Shown here: one piece after another, positions 21,622-32,881 of the stretch
Numbering within the stretch: position 1 is the first letter of the stretch
How the letters are laid out: the number at the start of each line of letters is the position of its first letter
Assembly (NCBI RefSeq): GCF_036884655.1
Contig: NC_088356.1
Coordinates: forward strand, 13,404,501-13,468,500
Source: Musa acuminata AAA Group
Lineage: Eukaryota > Streptophyta > Magnoliopsida > Zingiberales > Musaceae
Length of the DNA: 64,000 bases
Direction of reading: 5' to 3'
Notes under the pieces: model-generated
Database searches by the model: none
What the model saw: only the letters and a program-made list of their open reading frames with translations
What the model was told of the DNA's origin: nothing
Program-made: the position numbers and the translations under genes

Positions 21622-24600
21622 ATCTCCCCTTTTTTGATGATGACAACTACTTGATGACGGAGTTAAACTTAACTCCCGGAGTTTAAACAAACTCCCCCTA
21701 TCAATATGCCATATTGATAGAAACTCTTGGATTCAAAAATCCAAGCAATATGTCATCATAAACTTATGCATAACATGTCATGTCATCAACATACTTCTCC
21801 CCCTTTGTCATCAACAAAAAGGAGAAGTACCACAATCAAGTGTTTATGATATTGGTTCAACTCATTGCATGAAAAACTTAATATCAAGTTTTATCATCAT
21901 GCAGGTTTGAAGCCAGAAAATTTAGTAAATGTTACATCATGCTTAGAACATTCAAGCTATCAAGTTTTAGATATGCAAGTTTTACGGCATACAAGATAGC
22001 ACATGGTATCAGAGCTTTTGATATCGTAACGCAACTATTTCAAGTGTTTATCAATTGTAGCATTTCATCATATTGCATGATATCGACATGTAAAGCTGTG
22101 AAGCAAGATTTTGATATCATTTCATGATGTACACATTTCTAATATTTTAGCAAGTGTAGCATTGCATCACATGGTAAGATATCAGCTCGTACGATGCAAA
22201 TTTTTGTTTGATATCTTGATACAGGGCATATAGCAATGATAGCAATCATATATTACTTGGTGATGCAAGTATGGCCTAATCATAGCAATGATAGCAATCA
22301 TATATTTCTTGGTGATGCAAGTATGGCCTAATCATAGCATCAGTGATAGCAACCATATCAACATCAGTGATAGCAAACATATCAACATCAGTAATAGCAA
22401 CCATATCATCATTAGTGATAGCAAACATATCAGCATCAGTGATAGCAACCATTAGTGATAGCAAACATATCAATTCATATATTTCTCCCCCTTTGTCATC
22501 AACAACAAGGAGAACGATATAAGCAAATTTTAAATATAAGTGTGATGCCATAAGTTGGTTCATGTCATTTTCCAACAATGAGTGATAGGATACCAGTAAT
22601 GCAAACATCTCGAGGAAAACATGACATGGAGATAGCTTTTATTGCTTCTTCCTTTTTATTTGTTATCTTTTTACATGAAGGAGGAAAGCCATATGTGAAG
22701 TTCAAATCGATAACATATTAAAGCACACTTCATTTTTGCAAGGATTAAGATATGTAAGTGAGTCAAATCCTTGTATATAAAAATATCATCCTTTTATAAG
22801 AGGGAATCATCAAATATGTTTCTCGAAAAATATTTTTCACATGATAAGTGCATTTGCTAGATGATTCCATATGTCAAAAATCAATGATGTGAATTAAACT
22901 AGATATGACATATGCTTGTTAAGTTCAGAAGAGGATAATGTATCAAGAAAATTCGAAAATGAAATTTTTGTATTCAAGACATTCGGACAGGGTTTTACTA
23001 GAGATATTCAATTACAATCATGAAGGTAAAACATGCTTATTATCATGGAAATTTTTGTATTCAAGCACATAATTTTCAACATGTAATCATGGCAAGTAAT
23101 TGTGTAAAATTATTATGGCAATCAAGTGATTTGATCATTTAATCAAAAAAGTCCGAAAAATAATTTTAACAGGTTTAATCATTCGGACAGATTTTTGCCA
23201 TAGTTTTTTAGATATAATCATGAAGATAAGGCATGCTCATCATCATGGTAGTATGATAGCAAGTTTACCATATTCAAGCTAGCAAAAAATTTCTACATTT
23301 TAAGGCCCGCAAGCTAGCAATTTTGAGATGTTCAAGAAAGCAACTTTTGCTTCTTGAAATATAAGTTTTGCTAGATGTGCAAGTTAACTTTTTGCTTCTT
23401 GAGATAGGCAAGATAGCATTCCTTGGTGATGTTCAATATAGCTAAGTTCTACATCATGCAAGCTAGTGAATTTTATAACATTTTAGAACATGCATAATCA
23501 CCAAAGCATCATAAATTTTAATGATATGCAAAATTACAAATTTTGCATGATTGCATTTGTGTGTCTTGAGATTTGCAAGATAGCACTTCTTGGTGATGTT
23601 CAAGATAGCAATTTCTTCTCTTTTGAGAAGTGTAATTTTTGCTTTCTTCTTGAATTGTGCAAGCTAGCTATCTCCCCTTTTGTCATTGTCAAAAAGAAGG
23701 GAAAAACCCTTTACATCAATTTTTAAATCATGACAAAGGTTAGTATCAATCTCATTTGTGCATCATTATATTTTCAAATTAAAACATGCACATTTTTTAA
23801 AACATATAAACTCATTATTATATGCATGATTCCAAATCATCATTCATATTATTTCAATCATTATTTCACTCATCACTATAGCTTATCATGCATAATATGT
23901 AAAACCATCTAACATGATATAAACATTTATTTATTTAATTTTTTTTTAAGCATTCATGATACACATCATACATTATCATAATAAAAAGCATATGTATCAT
24001 TCCAAATCATAAATATTTCAAATCATCATGGTATTAATTTGTCACGTTGCATCCTACCATGCATGATCGAAAAAATAAATTCATGAATATCTCATGCATT
24101 CATATCATCACTTGAGGAATATTGAAAAGAAATAATTGAGTGATGAGATAAATGTTTCATGAATACAAGGAATTGCATAAAAATCATATCATGAATACAA
24201 GGAATACAAGTCACAATCATTCAAGAGAAAAATCATTATTCATTTTCAATTCATTCAATTTGATAAATCAAGATCATGATTTTGATAAAACTCATTTCAA
24301 TTTTAAGTCATCAAAATCATTTCTATGGCTCACAAAACATAAATAGATTCATGATTTCATTGATAATATATTTTCCCCCTTTTTAAGCGTTTCATTTTAA
24401 GTGATCGATTTAATGTTAGCATGCCTTTTCATTTATGAAAACATGCATCAATTTTTTTTTTTTTAAAGCCACTATTATTATCATGAAAATCGATAATCAG
24501 GAATCACCATAATTTCAAAAATATATACTCATTAATCATAACTTCAAATTGAACATGATTTCATATACTCAAAATCGAGAAATAACAATGGAAATCAACA

Positions 24601-24816
24601 TGATACACATTATTACTTCTCAACCACATATAGCATGATTTCATAATATATTTTTAATCAAAATCATTTTGTTTATCATAAACAAGCAATTTTCATGATT
24701 ATTTTCAAAATTACTAGAATGATAAGCATGATTCCTAATTTTTTGTATTTTCATTATAAAATTATTAAACATGCAATTTTCAAGAAAATAAAAAAAAAAA
24801 TGCATTATGAAAAGCA
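21622..24816. other. AT-rich 3' non-coding region of element D
   Basis: Purine tract and palindrome chain at 21622-21745; PPT-like tracts with complementary arms near 21795-21830, 22483-22512 and 23672-23700; short tandem repeats at 22256-22478; degenerate gctagcaatttt repeats at 23270-23670; otherwise AT-rich DNA without a supported gene. A perfect tRNA-iMet complement occurs on the plus strand at 22004-22015. Confidence 0.75.
22345..22478. repeat. 24-bp tandem repeat, about five and a half copies
   Basis: Units starting gatagcaaccatatcaacat at 22345, 22369, 22393, 22417 and 22441 (shortened), then 22457. A 52-bp duplication (cttggtgatgcaagtatggc at 22256 and 22308) immediately precedes it. 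It lies inside the non-coding part of element D. Confidence 0.9.
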
Positions 24817-25680
24817 TTATGTAATTTCAAAGTAAATTAAAGGCATTTTGATTACCTCAGCGTCGAAACGCGTAAAGGCATAGTTTGCCACCTCGCCTTT
24901 GTTGATTTTCTCCTCGTCTTCGGAGGAGCTCGATTCATCCCAAATTTTGTTCTTCTCCTTGCGTTCAAAGCAAGTAGTTCCGTTCTTTTTACTTTTTAAT
25001 TTTTGTTTCATTTGCAGTTTAAGTTCACCATCACTTGAGCTTATGCTCGAATGGTCTTCAAATGTTCTATGTCCCAAATCCTTCCTGTTCTTTGGAAGGT
25101 GGTTCTCAAGTTCTTCAAGTGGAAATTGGTTCAAGTTTTTCGATTCTTGAATAGCAGTTACTTTTGAATCCCAAGTTTTAGAAAGTGAGCGCAAAACTTT
25201 GTTAACGAGTTCAAAGTCCGAAAAGCTTTTACCAAGTGATTTTAAACCATTGACGACATCCGTAAAACGGGTGTACATGTCAACAACGGTTTCGCTTGGT
25301 TTCATATGAAAAAGCTCGAAATCATGCAGTAAAATATTAACTTTCGAGTCTTTGACTCTACTAGTTCCCTCGTGCGTGATTTCAAGAGTGCGCCAAATAG
25401 CGAAAGACGTTTCACACAAAGAAACCCGATTGAACTCATTTTTGTCCAAAGCGCAAAATAAGGCATTCATAGCCTTTGCGTTTAAAGAAAAATACTTCTT
25501 CTCTAAATCCGACCATTCGTTCATCGGTTTAGAGGGAAGTTGAAAACCGTTTTCAACAATATTCCATAAATCCAGATTTAGAGAGATCAAGAAAACTCTC
25601 ATTCGAGTTTTCCAATAAGCGTAGTCCAATCCGTTAAAGAACGGTGGATGAAAGACCGAAAAGCCCTCTTGAAGAGCCAT
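24817..25680 (-). CDS. gag: Short gag of element D, copy 2
   Basis: Second 287-codon frame, same architecture as 18869-19732: N-terminal MALQEGFSVFHPPFF, the DYAYWKTRMRVF block, the GTSRVKDSKV block, an acidic tail and the YFEIT end. It starts 36 bases from its own primer site (25717-25728) and is followed in sense by about 3.2 kb of AT-rich DNA instead of pol. Both copies remain open with only scattered substitutions, unlike the broken gags of A, B and F, so either the insertion is recent or the frame was still selected in the source element. Knuckle residues are missing as in copy 1. The donor-like GAG|GTAATC is at 24850-24858. Confidence 0.8.
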   Translation of the reverse strand: MALQEGFSVFHPPFFNGLDYAYWKTRMRVFLISLNLDLWNIVENGFQLPSKPMNEWSDLEKKYFSLNAKAMNALFCALDKNEFNRVSLCETSFAIWRTLEITHEGTSRVKDSKVNILLHDFELFHMKPSETVVDMYTRFTDVVNGLKSLGKSFSDFELVNKVLRSLSKTWDSKVTAIQESKNLNQFPLEELENHLPKNRKDLGHRTFEDHSSISSSDGELKLQMKQKLKSKKNGTTCFERKEKNKIWDESSSSEDEEKINKGEVANYAFTRFDAEVIKMPLIYFEIT

Positions 25681-25716
25681 TTCTCTCGGGTGTAAATCCG
25701 AAATGAGAAATACCCT

Positions 25717-25728
25717 GCTCTGATACCA
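25717..25728 (-). other. Primer binding site of element D, right unit
   Basis: Minus strand TGGTATCAGAGC, a perfect 12-base match, two bases from the LTR at 25731. Confidence 0.93.
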
Positions 25729-25730
25729 AT

Positions 25731-27579
25731 TGTTAGGATCGAGAGCACTAAGAGGGGGGGGGGGGGTGAATTAGTGCAGCGGAAATCTTTCCGCGATTAA
25801 AAACGAAAGCTGCGTTCGTTCGATAAAAACTATTTTGATGTAAAAGCCGATTCTAAGATTACTTATGATTAAGTGCAGTTTACGTCTAAACACAGTTTGC
25901 GTCTAAGCGCAGTTTGCGGTTATAAATGGAATCAAAACGTAAACGTAAACGTAAACTGCAAAGAAACTCGTTCGTAAAAGCGCAGAAGACAGTTTGCAGT
26001 TATAAATAAAATCAAAACGTAAATGTAAACTGCAATGTAAAGATCGTACGAAAACACCGATTTACGTCTAAATGCAGATTCGGAAAGATCAGAACTTAGA
26101 AACTTGTTCATAAAAGCGCAGAGAGCAGGAGCTATGTAGGAGGTTTGCAGTAATGATAAAGTGCTCAAAATAAAAGCAAACCAGAGATTTAGAGTGGTTC
26201 GGTCAGTCTTGACCTACTCCACTTTTGGCTTCCTCCACCGACGAGGTCACCGACGTCAACTAGAGGCCTTCCTTCAATAGGCGAAGGCCAACTGCCCTTT
26301 TACAGTTTCACTCCTTTTGACGGGCTCAGGAGACAACCCTTACAGAACCTTTCTCTCCTCTCTTTATAACTCAAGACTTGAAGAACAGAAAGAGGAGAAC
26401 TTTTGGACTTTACACAAATTTGAGCTCTTAGAATCATAGAAAAGATCAAGAATTCGGTGTAGGTCTGTATCTTTTTAGTGCTGAATGGGTGGGGTATTTA
26501 TAGGCCCCAACCCAGTTCAAATTTGGAGCTCAAAACGATCAAATCCCGGAATTCCGGGATCAGGCGGTTGCACCTCCTGACTGGGGCGGTTGCACCGCCT
26601 GGCAGAGCTCGAAGACTGAGCCTCTGGGCGGTGCTACCTCTGTCAGGGGCGGTTACACCGCCCAGTCTCGCTGGGAGACATAGCCTGGGCGGTGCTACCT
26701 CCCTGCCTGGGCGGTTGCACCTCCCACAGCAACCTGGGTCCGAATGGGTTGAACCATTCGATCCAATTTGAGTTCTTCAGGGGCCTAATTGCCCCAGGAT
26801 TAAGCTAATGGTGTCACCTCCCATTTCTAACTTAATCAAAGTGCTAACTACGATTATTTCCTAAGACATATTCTGCAGCTTGCTTCGGTGCGTCACTCGC
26901 TTCTTCCGGCGAGTTTCCGGCGAACTTCCGTCGATCATCGGATGAACCCTCGGTGATGCTCCTGCGGACTTCCGGCAAACTCCTGGACTGCAACGATCCA
27001 CTTGGCAAGTTCCGATGAGCTCCTTTGGCAAGCTTATGGACTTCTCGGATTTGTTCCCGCAGAACCTCCGACGACTGTCCGAACTTCCGTCGAGCTCTCG
27101 AACTCCCAACGTGATCATTGTCATGACTCCGGCGCAACTCCTGCTGCATGTCTTACTTTCATCGTAGTTAATCCTACATATGTAAAACAAAAACTTCGAT
27201 CGAGACAATTAATCCTAAGCATTAATCACGTTGTCCGGCATGTCATTGGTCCCTCGACGCTTCGTCCGATTCTTCGGCGCATCGTCCTTTCCTACAGCCT
27301 ATTGCCCAATCGGCCAGTTGACTCCGCAATTCCGATATCCTTGGCACAATACCCGCTCTTCTTGGCCCGATGCCCGAGTCCACGGCCTGAAGCCTTCTGT
27401 CGATACGTCGACCGATCCACCGGCCCGACGTCCAATCTTCTGACATGTTCCTCCGGCACAACATGATGTTCCTGCTTTAATTGTCTCATCCTGATCGAAG
27501 GACCCTGCGTCACTCAAAACGCAGATTAAATAATAAACATATATCAAGTAGTTTCATCATCAAAATACGAGATTCAACA
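25731..27579 (-). repeat. Right (5') LTR of element D
   Basis: 1.85 kb, tgttaggatc...gattcaaca, very similar to 19783-21621 throughout. The C/G tract near 25755 is several bases longer than in the middle LTR. TATA-like sequence at 26495-26503; the perfect palindrome repeats at about 26543-26560. Confidence 0.93.
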
Positions 27580-28143
27580 AGTTGCACCGCCTAGCCAGAG
27601 CTCGGAGACTGAGCCTTGGGCGGTGCCACCTCTAGCCAAGAAATCTGGGTCCGAATGGGTTGATCCATTCGGCCCAATTTGGGTCTGTCCAGGGCCCAAT
27701 TGCCCCAAGATTAAGTTAATGGAATCACCTCCCATTTCTAACTTAATCATATCGTGCTAACTACGAATTTCTTAAGACATTTACTACAGCTTGCTTCCGG
27801 TGCGTCAATCGCTTCTTCCGGTGAGCTTCCGGCGAACTTCCGGCGAACATCCGACGATGCTCCGACGGACTTCCGGCAAACTCCTGGACTTGCGACGATC
27901 CACTTGATGAGTTCCGACGAGCTTCTTTTGGCAAGCTCCTAGACTTCTCGGATTTGTTCCCGCAGAACCTCCGACGACCGTCCGGACTTCCGTCGAGCTC
28001 TCGAACTCCCAACGTGATCATAGTCTTGACTTCGGCGCAACTCCTACTGCATGTCTTACTTTCATCATAGTTAATCCTACACACTTATTTAACATATGGA
28101 TTAGATAACAAATAACGTCATCATCAAAATCCGAGATTCAACA
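27580..28143 (-). repeat. 5' LTR of element C, second part
   Basis: Resumes with the duplicated agttg (27580-27584) and continues the GGCGGT cluster and GGAAGTTCG repeats to gattcaaca at 28143. With 17707-18560 it makes one LTR matching 10105-11707. Confidence 0.92.
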
Positions 28144-28283
28144 CTTTCAAGTTAAGTTTCCGAAAACGGTTTTACGTTGGAAACGATTTCATCGTACGAA
28201 TACAGTTTTAATCATCAAAAGTTTTTCGCTGCACTAATTCACCACCCCCCCCCCTCTCTCTCTTAGCGCTCTTGATCCTAACA
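28144..28283 (+). repeat. 5' LTR of element B, second part
   Basis: Starts with the duplicated ctttc and finishes the B LTR with the C-tract hairpin and ...gatcctaaca. It matches 34438-34572. Confidence 0.92.
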
Positions 28284-28297
28284 ATTAGTATCCGAGT
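28284..28297 (+). other. Degenerate primer binding site of element B
   Basis: attagtatccgag, a decayed version of TTGGTATCAGAG, directly after the LTR end. Confidence 0.8.
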
Positions 28298-28333
28298 GAG
28301 GTTCGCTCTCAAATGGATTAAAACCCAAGAGAG

Positions 28334-29278
28334 ATGGCATACGTCGGAAACCAAGAGGGCCACTCTATTACACGGCCACCCATGTTCATTGGGATGGACT
28401 ACACCTATTGGAAGACCCGAATGAGGATCTTCCTTATTTCTATGAATTTGGATTTATGAAATATTATTGAAAATGGTTTTCAACTTCCCTCTAAACCGAT
28501 GAACGAATGGTCGGATTTGGAGAAGAAGTATTTTTCTTTAAACGTAAAGGCTATAAATGTCATATTTTACGCTTTGGACAAAAATGAGTTCAATCGGATT
28601 TCTACGTGCGAAACAACTTTTGATATTTGGCAAACACTTAAAATCACTCACGAGGGAACTAGTCGAGTCAAAGACTCGAAAGTTAACATTTTATTACATG
28701 ATTTTGAGCTTTTTTGAATACAACCAAGCGAGACTATAGGCGACATATACACCCGTTTCACGGATGTCGTCAATAATCTAAGAGTTCTTAGTAAATCTTT
28801 TTTGAATTTTGATCTCGTAAGCAAGATCTTAAGATCCCTTCCAAAAAGGTGGGATCCTAAAATAACCGTAATACAAGAGATATAAAATTTAAATGATTTT
28901 CTATTAGAAGAATTAATCGGGTCATTAATGACCTACGAAATGATACTTTTGGAATATTTTGAACCCGATGAGTACTTGAACCACCTTCTAAAGAATAGGA
29001 AGGATTTGGAACTCCGGACAAATGAATACTACTTGTGTGATGACTCAAGTGATGAGGACAATGATGAACTTGAACTTCGAACACTAAATCTTAATAAGTT
29101 TATTAAACAAAAATCTAAAATAAACAATAAACTTAAACGGAGGAAGAGGCCAAAGAAGAGGAAGGCAACCAAGGATGAATCAAGAACTTCCATAGGTGAA
29201 ATGGCGAATTAGGCTTTGACAAGCTTCGACTACAAGGTAAGTAACTCAACTCTCTTGAATTATTTTGAAATTACTTGA
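28334..29278 (+). pseudogene. gag: Broken chimeric gag of element B
   Basis: A 315-codon frame from ATG 28334 to TGA 29278 with several internal stops (near 28457, 28716, 28883 and 29211) but no frameshift that I could see. The first 110 bases (MAYVGNQEGHSITRPP) match the gag of element C almost base for base. From about 28440 the sequence instead follows the D/F type (NGFQLPSKPMNEWSDLEKKY), so it looks recombinant. The C-terminus is basic (KRRKRPKKRKATKDES) and shares the final NYFEIT with D and F. No zinc knuckle is present. The sequence AAG|GTAAGT at 29234-29242 is a perfect match to the plant 5' splice-site consensus. Confidence 0.87.
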
Positions 29279-32200
29279 AGTTTTTCATGAGTGCTTAATT
29301 TAGATTGTAGGAATAGGAAATAAAAAATTGTTTTTCAAAAATTATATCATGTTTTTCTTTTTAGCATCTTTGAAAAATTAAAAATTTGATCATGAAAAGT
29401 ATATTGCTAAGGTTTCATGCATGTTATGTTTTGAAATGTTGAATGATGTATGCAACATTAGGGATGATAATTATATGATATGTGATAATGCTCAGGATTA
29501 ATCCATGCATGTGTATCTTGATGATTTTATGTCATGCATGAGTTTTTGAAGTAAATGTTGATTTGAAACTCTCATTTTAGATTAACATGTTTTTGGTCTA
29601 ATCGTTTTTATGACGAATTAAGATGACATTCTCATGACATATTAAGATGATATAGTGCATGTATATCTATGTATGAATTTCTTGATAGTCTTTTGATGAT
29701 AGATGTGATATCATGATGTGTTTGGTCTTGACGTTTTCATGACGAAACTTATGTTTCGATTTTAAATGATGATATATGTTTTCACAAAAGACTTGAATAC
29801 CCTCACATGAAATCAATTGTATGAAATGGAAATGAATTTTCTATCCTATTGAGATTAATGAATTTATTTTACCAATCTTGTGAATCTCATGAAAATAAAC
29901 ATGATGAATATTTTGAAAATAAATGAGTGTATCATGCATTTGGTCTTAATGATTTCTCTTGAACATACTTTTTGAAATCATACTTAGATGATGAATATCA
30001 AGATATTAAAAGGATGTTATCATGGAATCATGCTTGATGATTTGTTTTATGAAATTTATATTTCCATCTTAAATGTTGATACTTGTTTTATTAAAGGTAA
30101 AGGCATGCTTATAAGAAGCAAATCACATGAATAGAAATTTATAAAAATGAAATGTGATCCTTTATCTTATCGACTTTTCAATAAATCTATGCTTGTCATG
30201 TATGAATTTATTGAATATGACTTTGAGGATGATTTCGGATTTCACAAATGCTTGATTCATACTTATGACATGAGACACATTTTAAATATGAATCATGTTC
30301 AATGCTTCAATCATGTTATATCTCTCTTAATTCATTTTGTTCTCCTAGATTTATTTACCAAAGAGGAGAATCTGCCGAATGAATTAAATGATACAAATGA
30401 ATCACTTATCGATATATCTTTTTAAAATATTTTTTTAATGTGATGTTGATAATTTGAGATGCCTGTTGGAATTCATGACATGAGATAATTGAATCCTTGA
30501 CTTACTCTTTATATGACTTGAAAATATATGTTTAAAATCTTGCTTGATGAGTTGTTTTATAAGATTTTGCCTTTATGTCTTGAACCTTCATGCTTATCTT
30601 GATTTGGCATATAAAGATTAAGGCATGCTTAGATGAAAAAGAATCACTTAAAAAATGTCTTTCCCATCCGATCGAGATTAATGATTTCATGATATTTTGT
30701 GAATCTCAAAATTGATTTTGATGACTTAATTATGGGTTTCAAATTAACGATTTGACTTGAATGAGTTTTATCTAAATCATAATCTTGATCTTGCAAAATT
30801 AGAATCACAAATAATATCTTTTGGTATTCATGAATTGATACTCACAATATGAAAGTATTGGTATTCATGACTTGAATTTGATTGAAACATTGCATGCTTA
30901 AATTAATCATTCTCCTATGTTTTAAAAATTCTTTAAATGCCTTATGTGATGATTGAAAATTAATTTGCTTTATGATGAATCACGAATCATGACTTGATCT
31001 ATGATATTGATATATTTTAATTATGATCCTTGGTTGTATAATTTTTTTACTCTATTAAAAAGATTTGTCAAATGAATCATGTCCTTCTTGAATTTTCTTG
31101 ATATCATGACATGATTTTGTAATATGGCTTATATAATGATTAAATTTTTTAGCCATTGATTTCTCCCTTCTTTTCGATAATGATAAAGGGGGAGTTAGTT
31201 TACTAGCTTGCATATTTCAAAGGAAGGAAAATTTACTACCTCGATCATTTCATTGAAAGAACTTGCTATCATGAACACTACCAATGAATTACAAATCTTG
31301 CAATATAAAGAGAAGCAAAGAATTGCTATCTTGAAAGAAGCAAAAAATGCAAAACTTAGAAAACTTGAAATATAATTGCTCTTGCCATGTTTTGTATCAA
31401 AAATAGGTTGATATCCATAAAAGCATTGCATTAAATTTTTTAGTGTGTCGTAATGTATCACATGTATCGCAAATTGAAATTTTTGAAACTATTATCATAT
31501 AATGTTTAACAATTACTGTCTTTCATGATATGATTTCTTTGCATTGTTGTCTTGTATGTATCATAGTGATGATTGAAACCATGATTGAAATAATATGAAT
31601 GATAAAAAAAATGATTTGAATATCGATGTAATTATAAATGATGATTTGATGATATGCATGAAATACTCTTAATATTATTTTGATGCATGCAAATGAAAAG
31701 TTTTGATCATGCATGGTAGGATGTAATTTGACAAAATTGGTACCATCATGATGTGAAATAAATGATGATTTGGTATGATGTATGCAATGATGAAATATTC
31801 ATGAATTTGAAATGATGCATGCAATACTTATAATAATGATGTACATAATGTATTGCATATGATGTGTATCATGAATGCTTTAAATGATGAATGTTTGGTA
31901 TCATGATCAACATGTTGATAAATGCTTAAAAATTTTAATGTTTGAGTATCATGTATGATATGCTTATTAATGATGATTGATTTATTTTTCGGTATCGTGC
32001 ATGAAAAATAAGGTTTTTGAAATTATGTATGTTTTAATTTAAATATATAATGATGCACAAATAAGATTGATACTTACCTTTGTCATAATCTAAAAATTGA
32101 TATAAGGGTCTTCCGTTCTTTTTGACAATGACAAAGGGGGAGCAAGAATTTCTAGCATAGACATCATGAAAAGAGGCAAACTAGCTAGCTTGCATAATTT

Positions 32201-32868
32201 AAGATGAAAGCAAAAATTGCACTTCTCAAAAGAGAAGAAATTGCTATCTTGAACATCACCGATAATTGCTAGCTTGAATCTCAAGAAAATACAAAAATGT
32301 GCTATCTTGCCTATCTCAAGATGCTAAACATGCTAAACTTGCACTTTGCAATGGAAGAAAAATTGCGAGCTCAAACATTGCAAAGGAAGCAAAAATTTGC
32401 TAGCTTGCAACTTGCATATTTCAAGAAACAAGAGTTACCTTCTTGAACATCTCTAATTTGCTAGCTTGCATGAAGTAGAAGTTGCTATCTCAAAAGAAGC
32501 AAAAGTGCTATCTTGTATATTGTAAAACTTGCATATCTAAAACTTGATAGCTTGAATGTTCTAAGCATGATGTAACACTTGCTAAATTTTCTAGCTTCAA
32601 AACTGCATGATGATAAAATTTGATATTATGTTTTTCATGCAATGAGTTAAACTTATCTCTAAACATATAAGAGTAGGAACTTCTCCTTTTTGATGATGAC
32701 AAAGGGGGAGAAGTATGATGACATGACATGTTATGCATAAGTTTAAGATGACATGTTGCTTGGATTCTTGAATCCAAGAGTTTCTATCAATAAGCCATAT
32801 TGATAGGGGGAGTTTGTTTAAACTCCGGGAGTTAAGTTAACTCCGTCATCAAGTAGTTGTCATCATCA
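29279..32868. other. AT-rich 3' non-coding region of element B
   Basis: About 3.6 kb without a supported gene; T-rich on the sense strand. Near its end are PPT-like tracts (31182-31194, 32130-32142, 32700-32711), gctagcttgca-type repeats (32160-32560) and the palindrome chain (32755-32850). Confidence 0.75.
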
Positions 32869-32881
32869 AAAAGGGGGAGAT
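32869..32881 (+). other. Polypurine tract of element B
   Basis: AAAGGGGGAGA immediately before the 3' LTR start at 32882. It is embedded in the stem of a hairpin, arms 32860-32871 and 32896-32907. Confidence 0.88.

Larger units (their letters stand above)
18561..27579 (-). mobile_element. Element D: three-LTR, two-gag recombinant element
   Basis: Minus-strand element in the 5' LTR of C with a perfect TSD, agttg at 18556-18560 and 27580-27584. The order is partial LTR (18561-18822), gag (18869-19732), primer site, LTR (19783-21621), 3' non-coding DNA, gag (24817-25680), primer site, LTR (25731-27579). One TSD pair around three LTRs means one integration site; the extra unit arose by unequal LTR recombination or as a tandem cDNA, followed by a deletion at 18822. 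No pol is present. By eye the two full LTRs differ by a few percent or less, so it is a comparatively young layer. Confidence 0.92.
10105..28143 (-). mobile_element. Element C: near-complete Sirevirus-like copia element (degenerate gag-pol)
   Basis: Minus-strand element inserted in the 5' LTR of B with perfect TSD ctttc (10100-10104 and 28144-28148). The 3' LTR is 10105-11707, pol 13026-16040, gag 16100-17656, primer site 17693-17704, and the 5' LTR 17707-18560 continues at 27580-28143 after the insertion of D. Without D it is about 9 kb, a normal size for an autonomous Sirevirus. It is the only element in the window with protease, integrase, RT and RNase H in order, but stops and frameshifts inactivate it. 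Confidence 0.93.

Noticed and set aside
22345..22478. Regular short repeats resembling a CRISPR array
   Set aside because: Units are contiguous without unique spacers, in a plant retroelement; ordinary tandem repeat.
30147..30425. 92-codon plus-strand frame in element B non-coding region
   Set aside because: AT-rich composition, no motif recognised, and no matching frame in the related regions of F or E.
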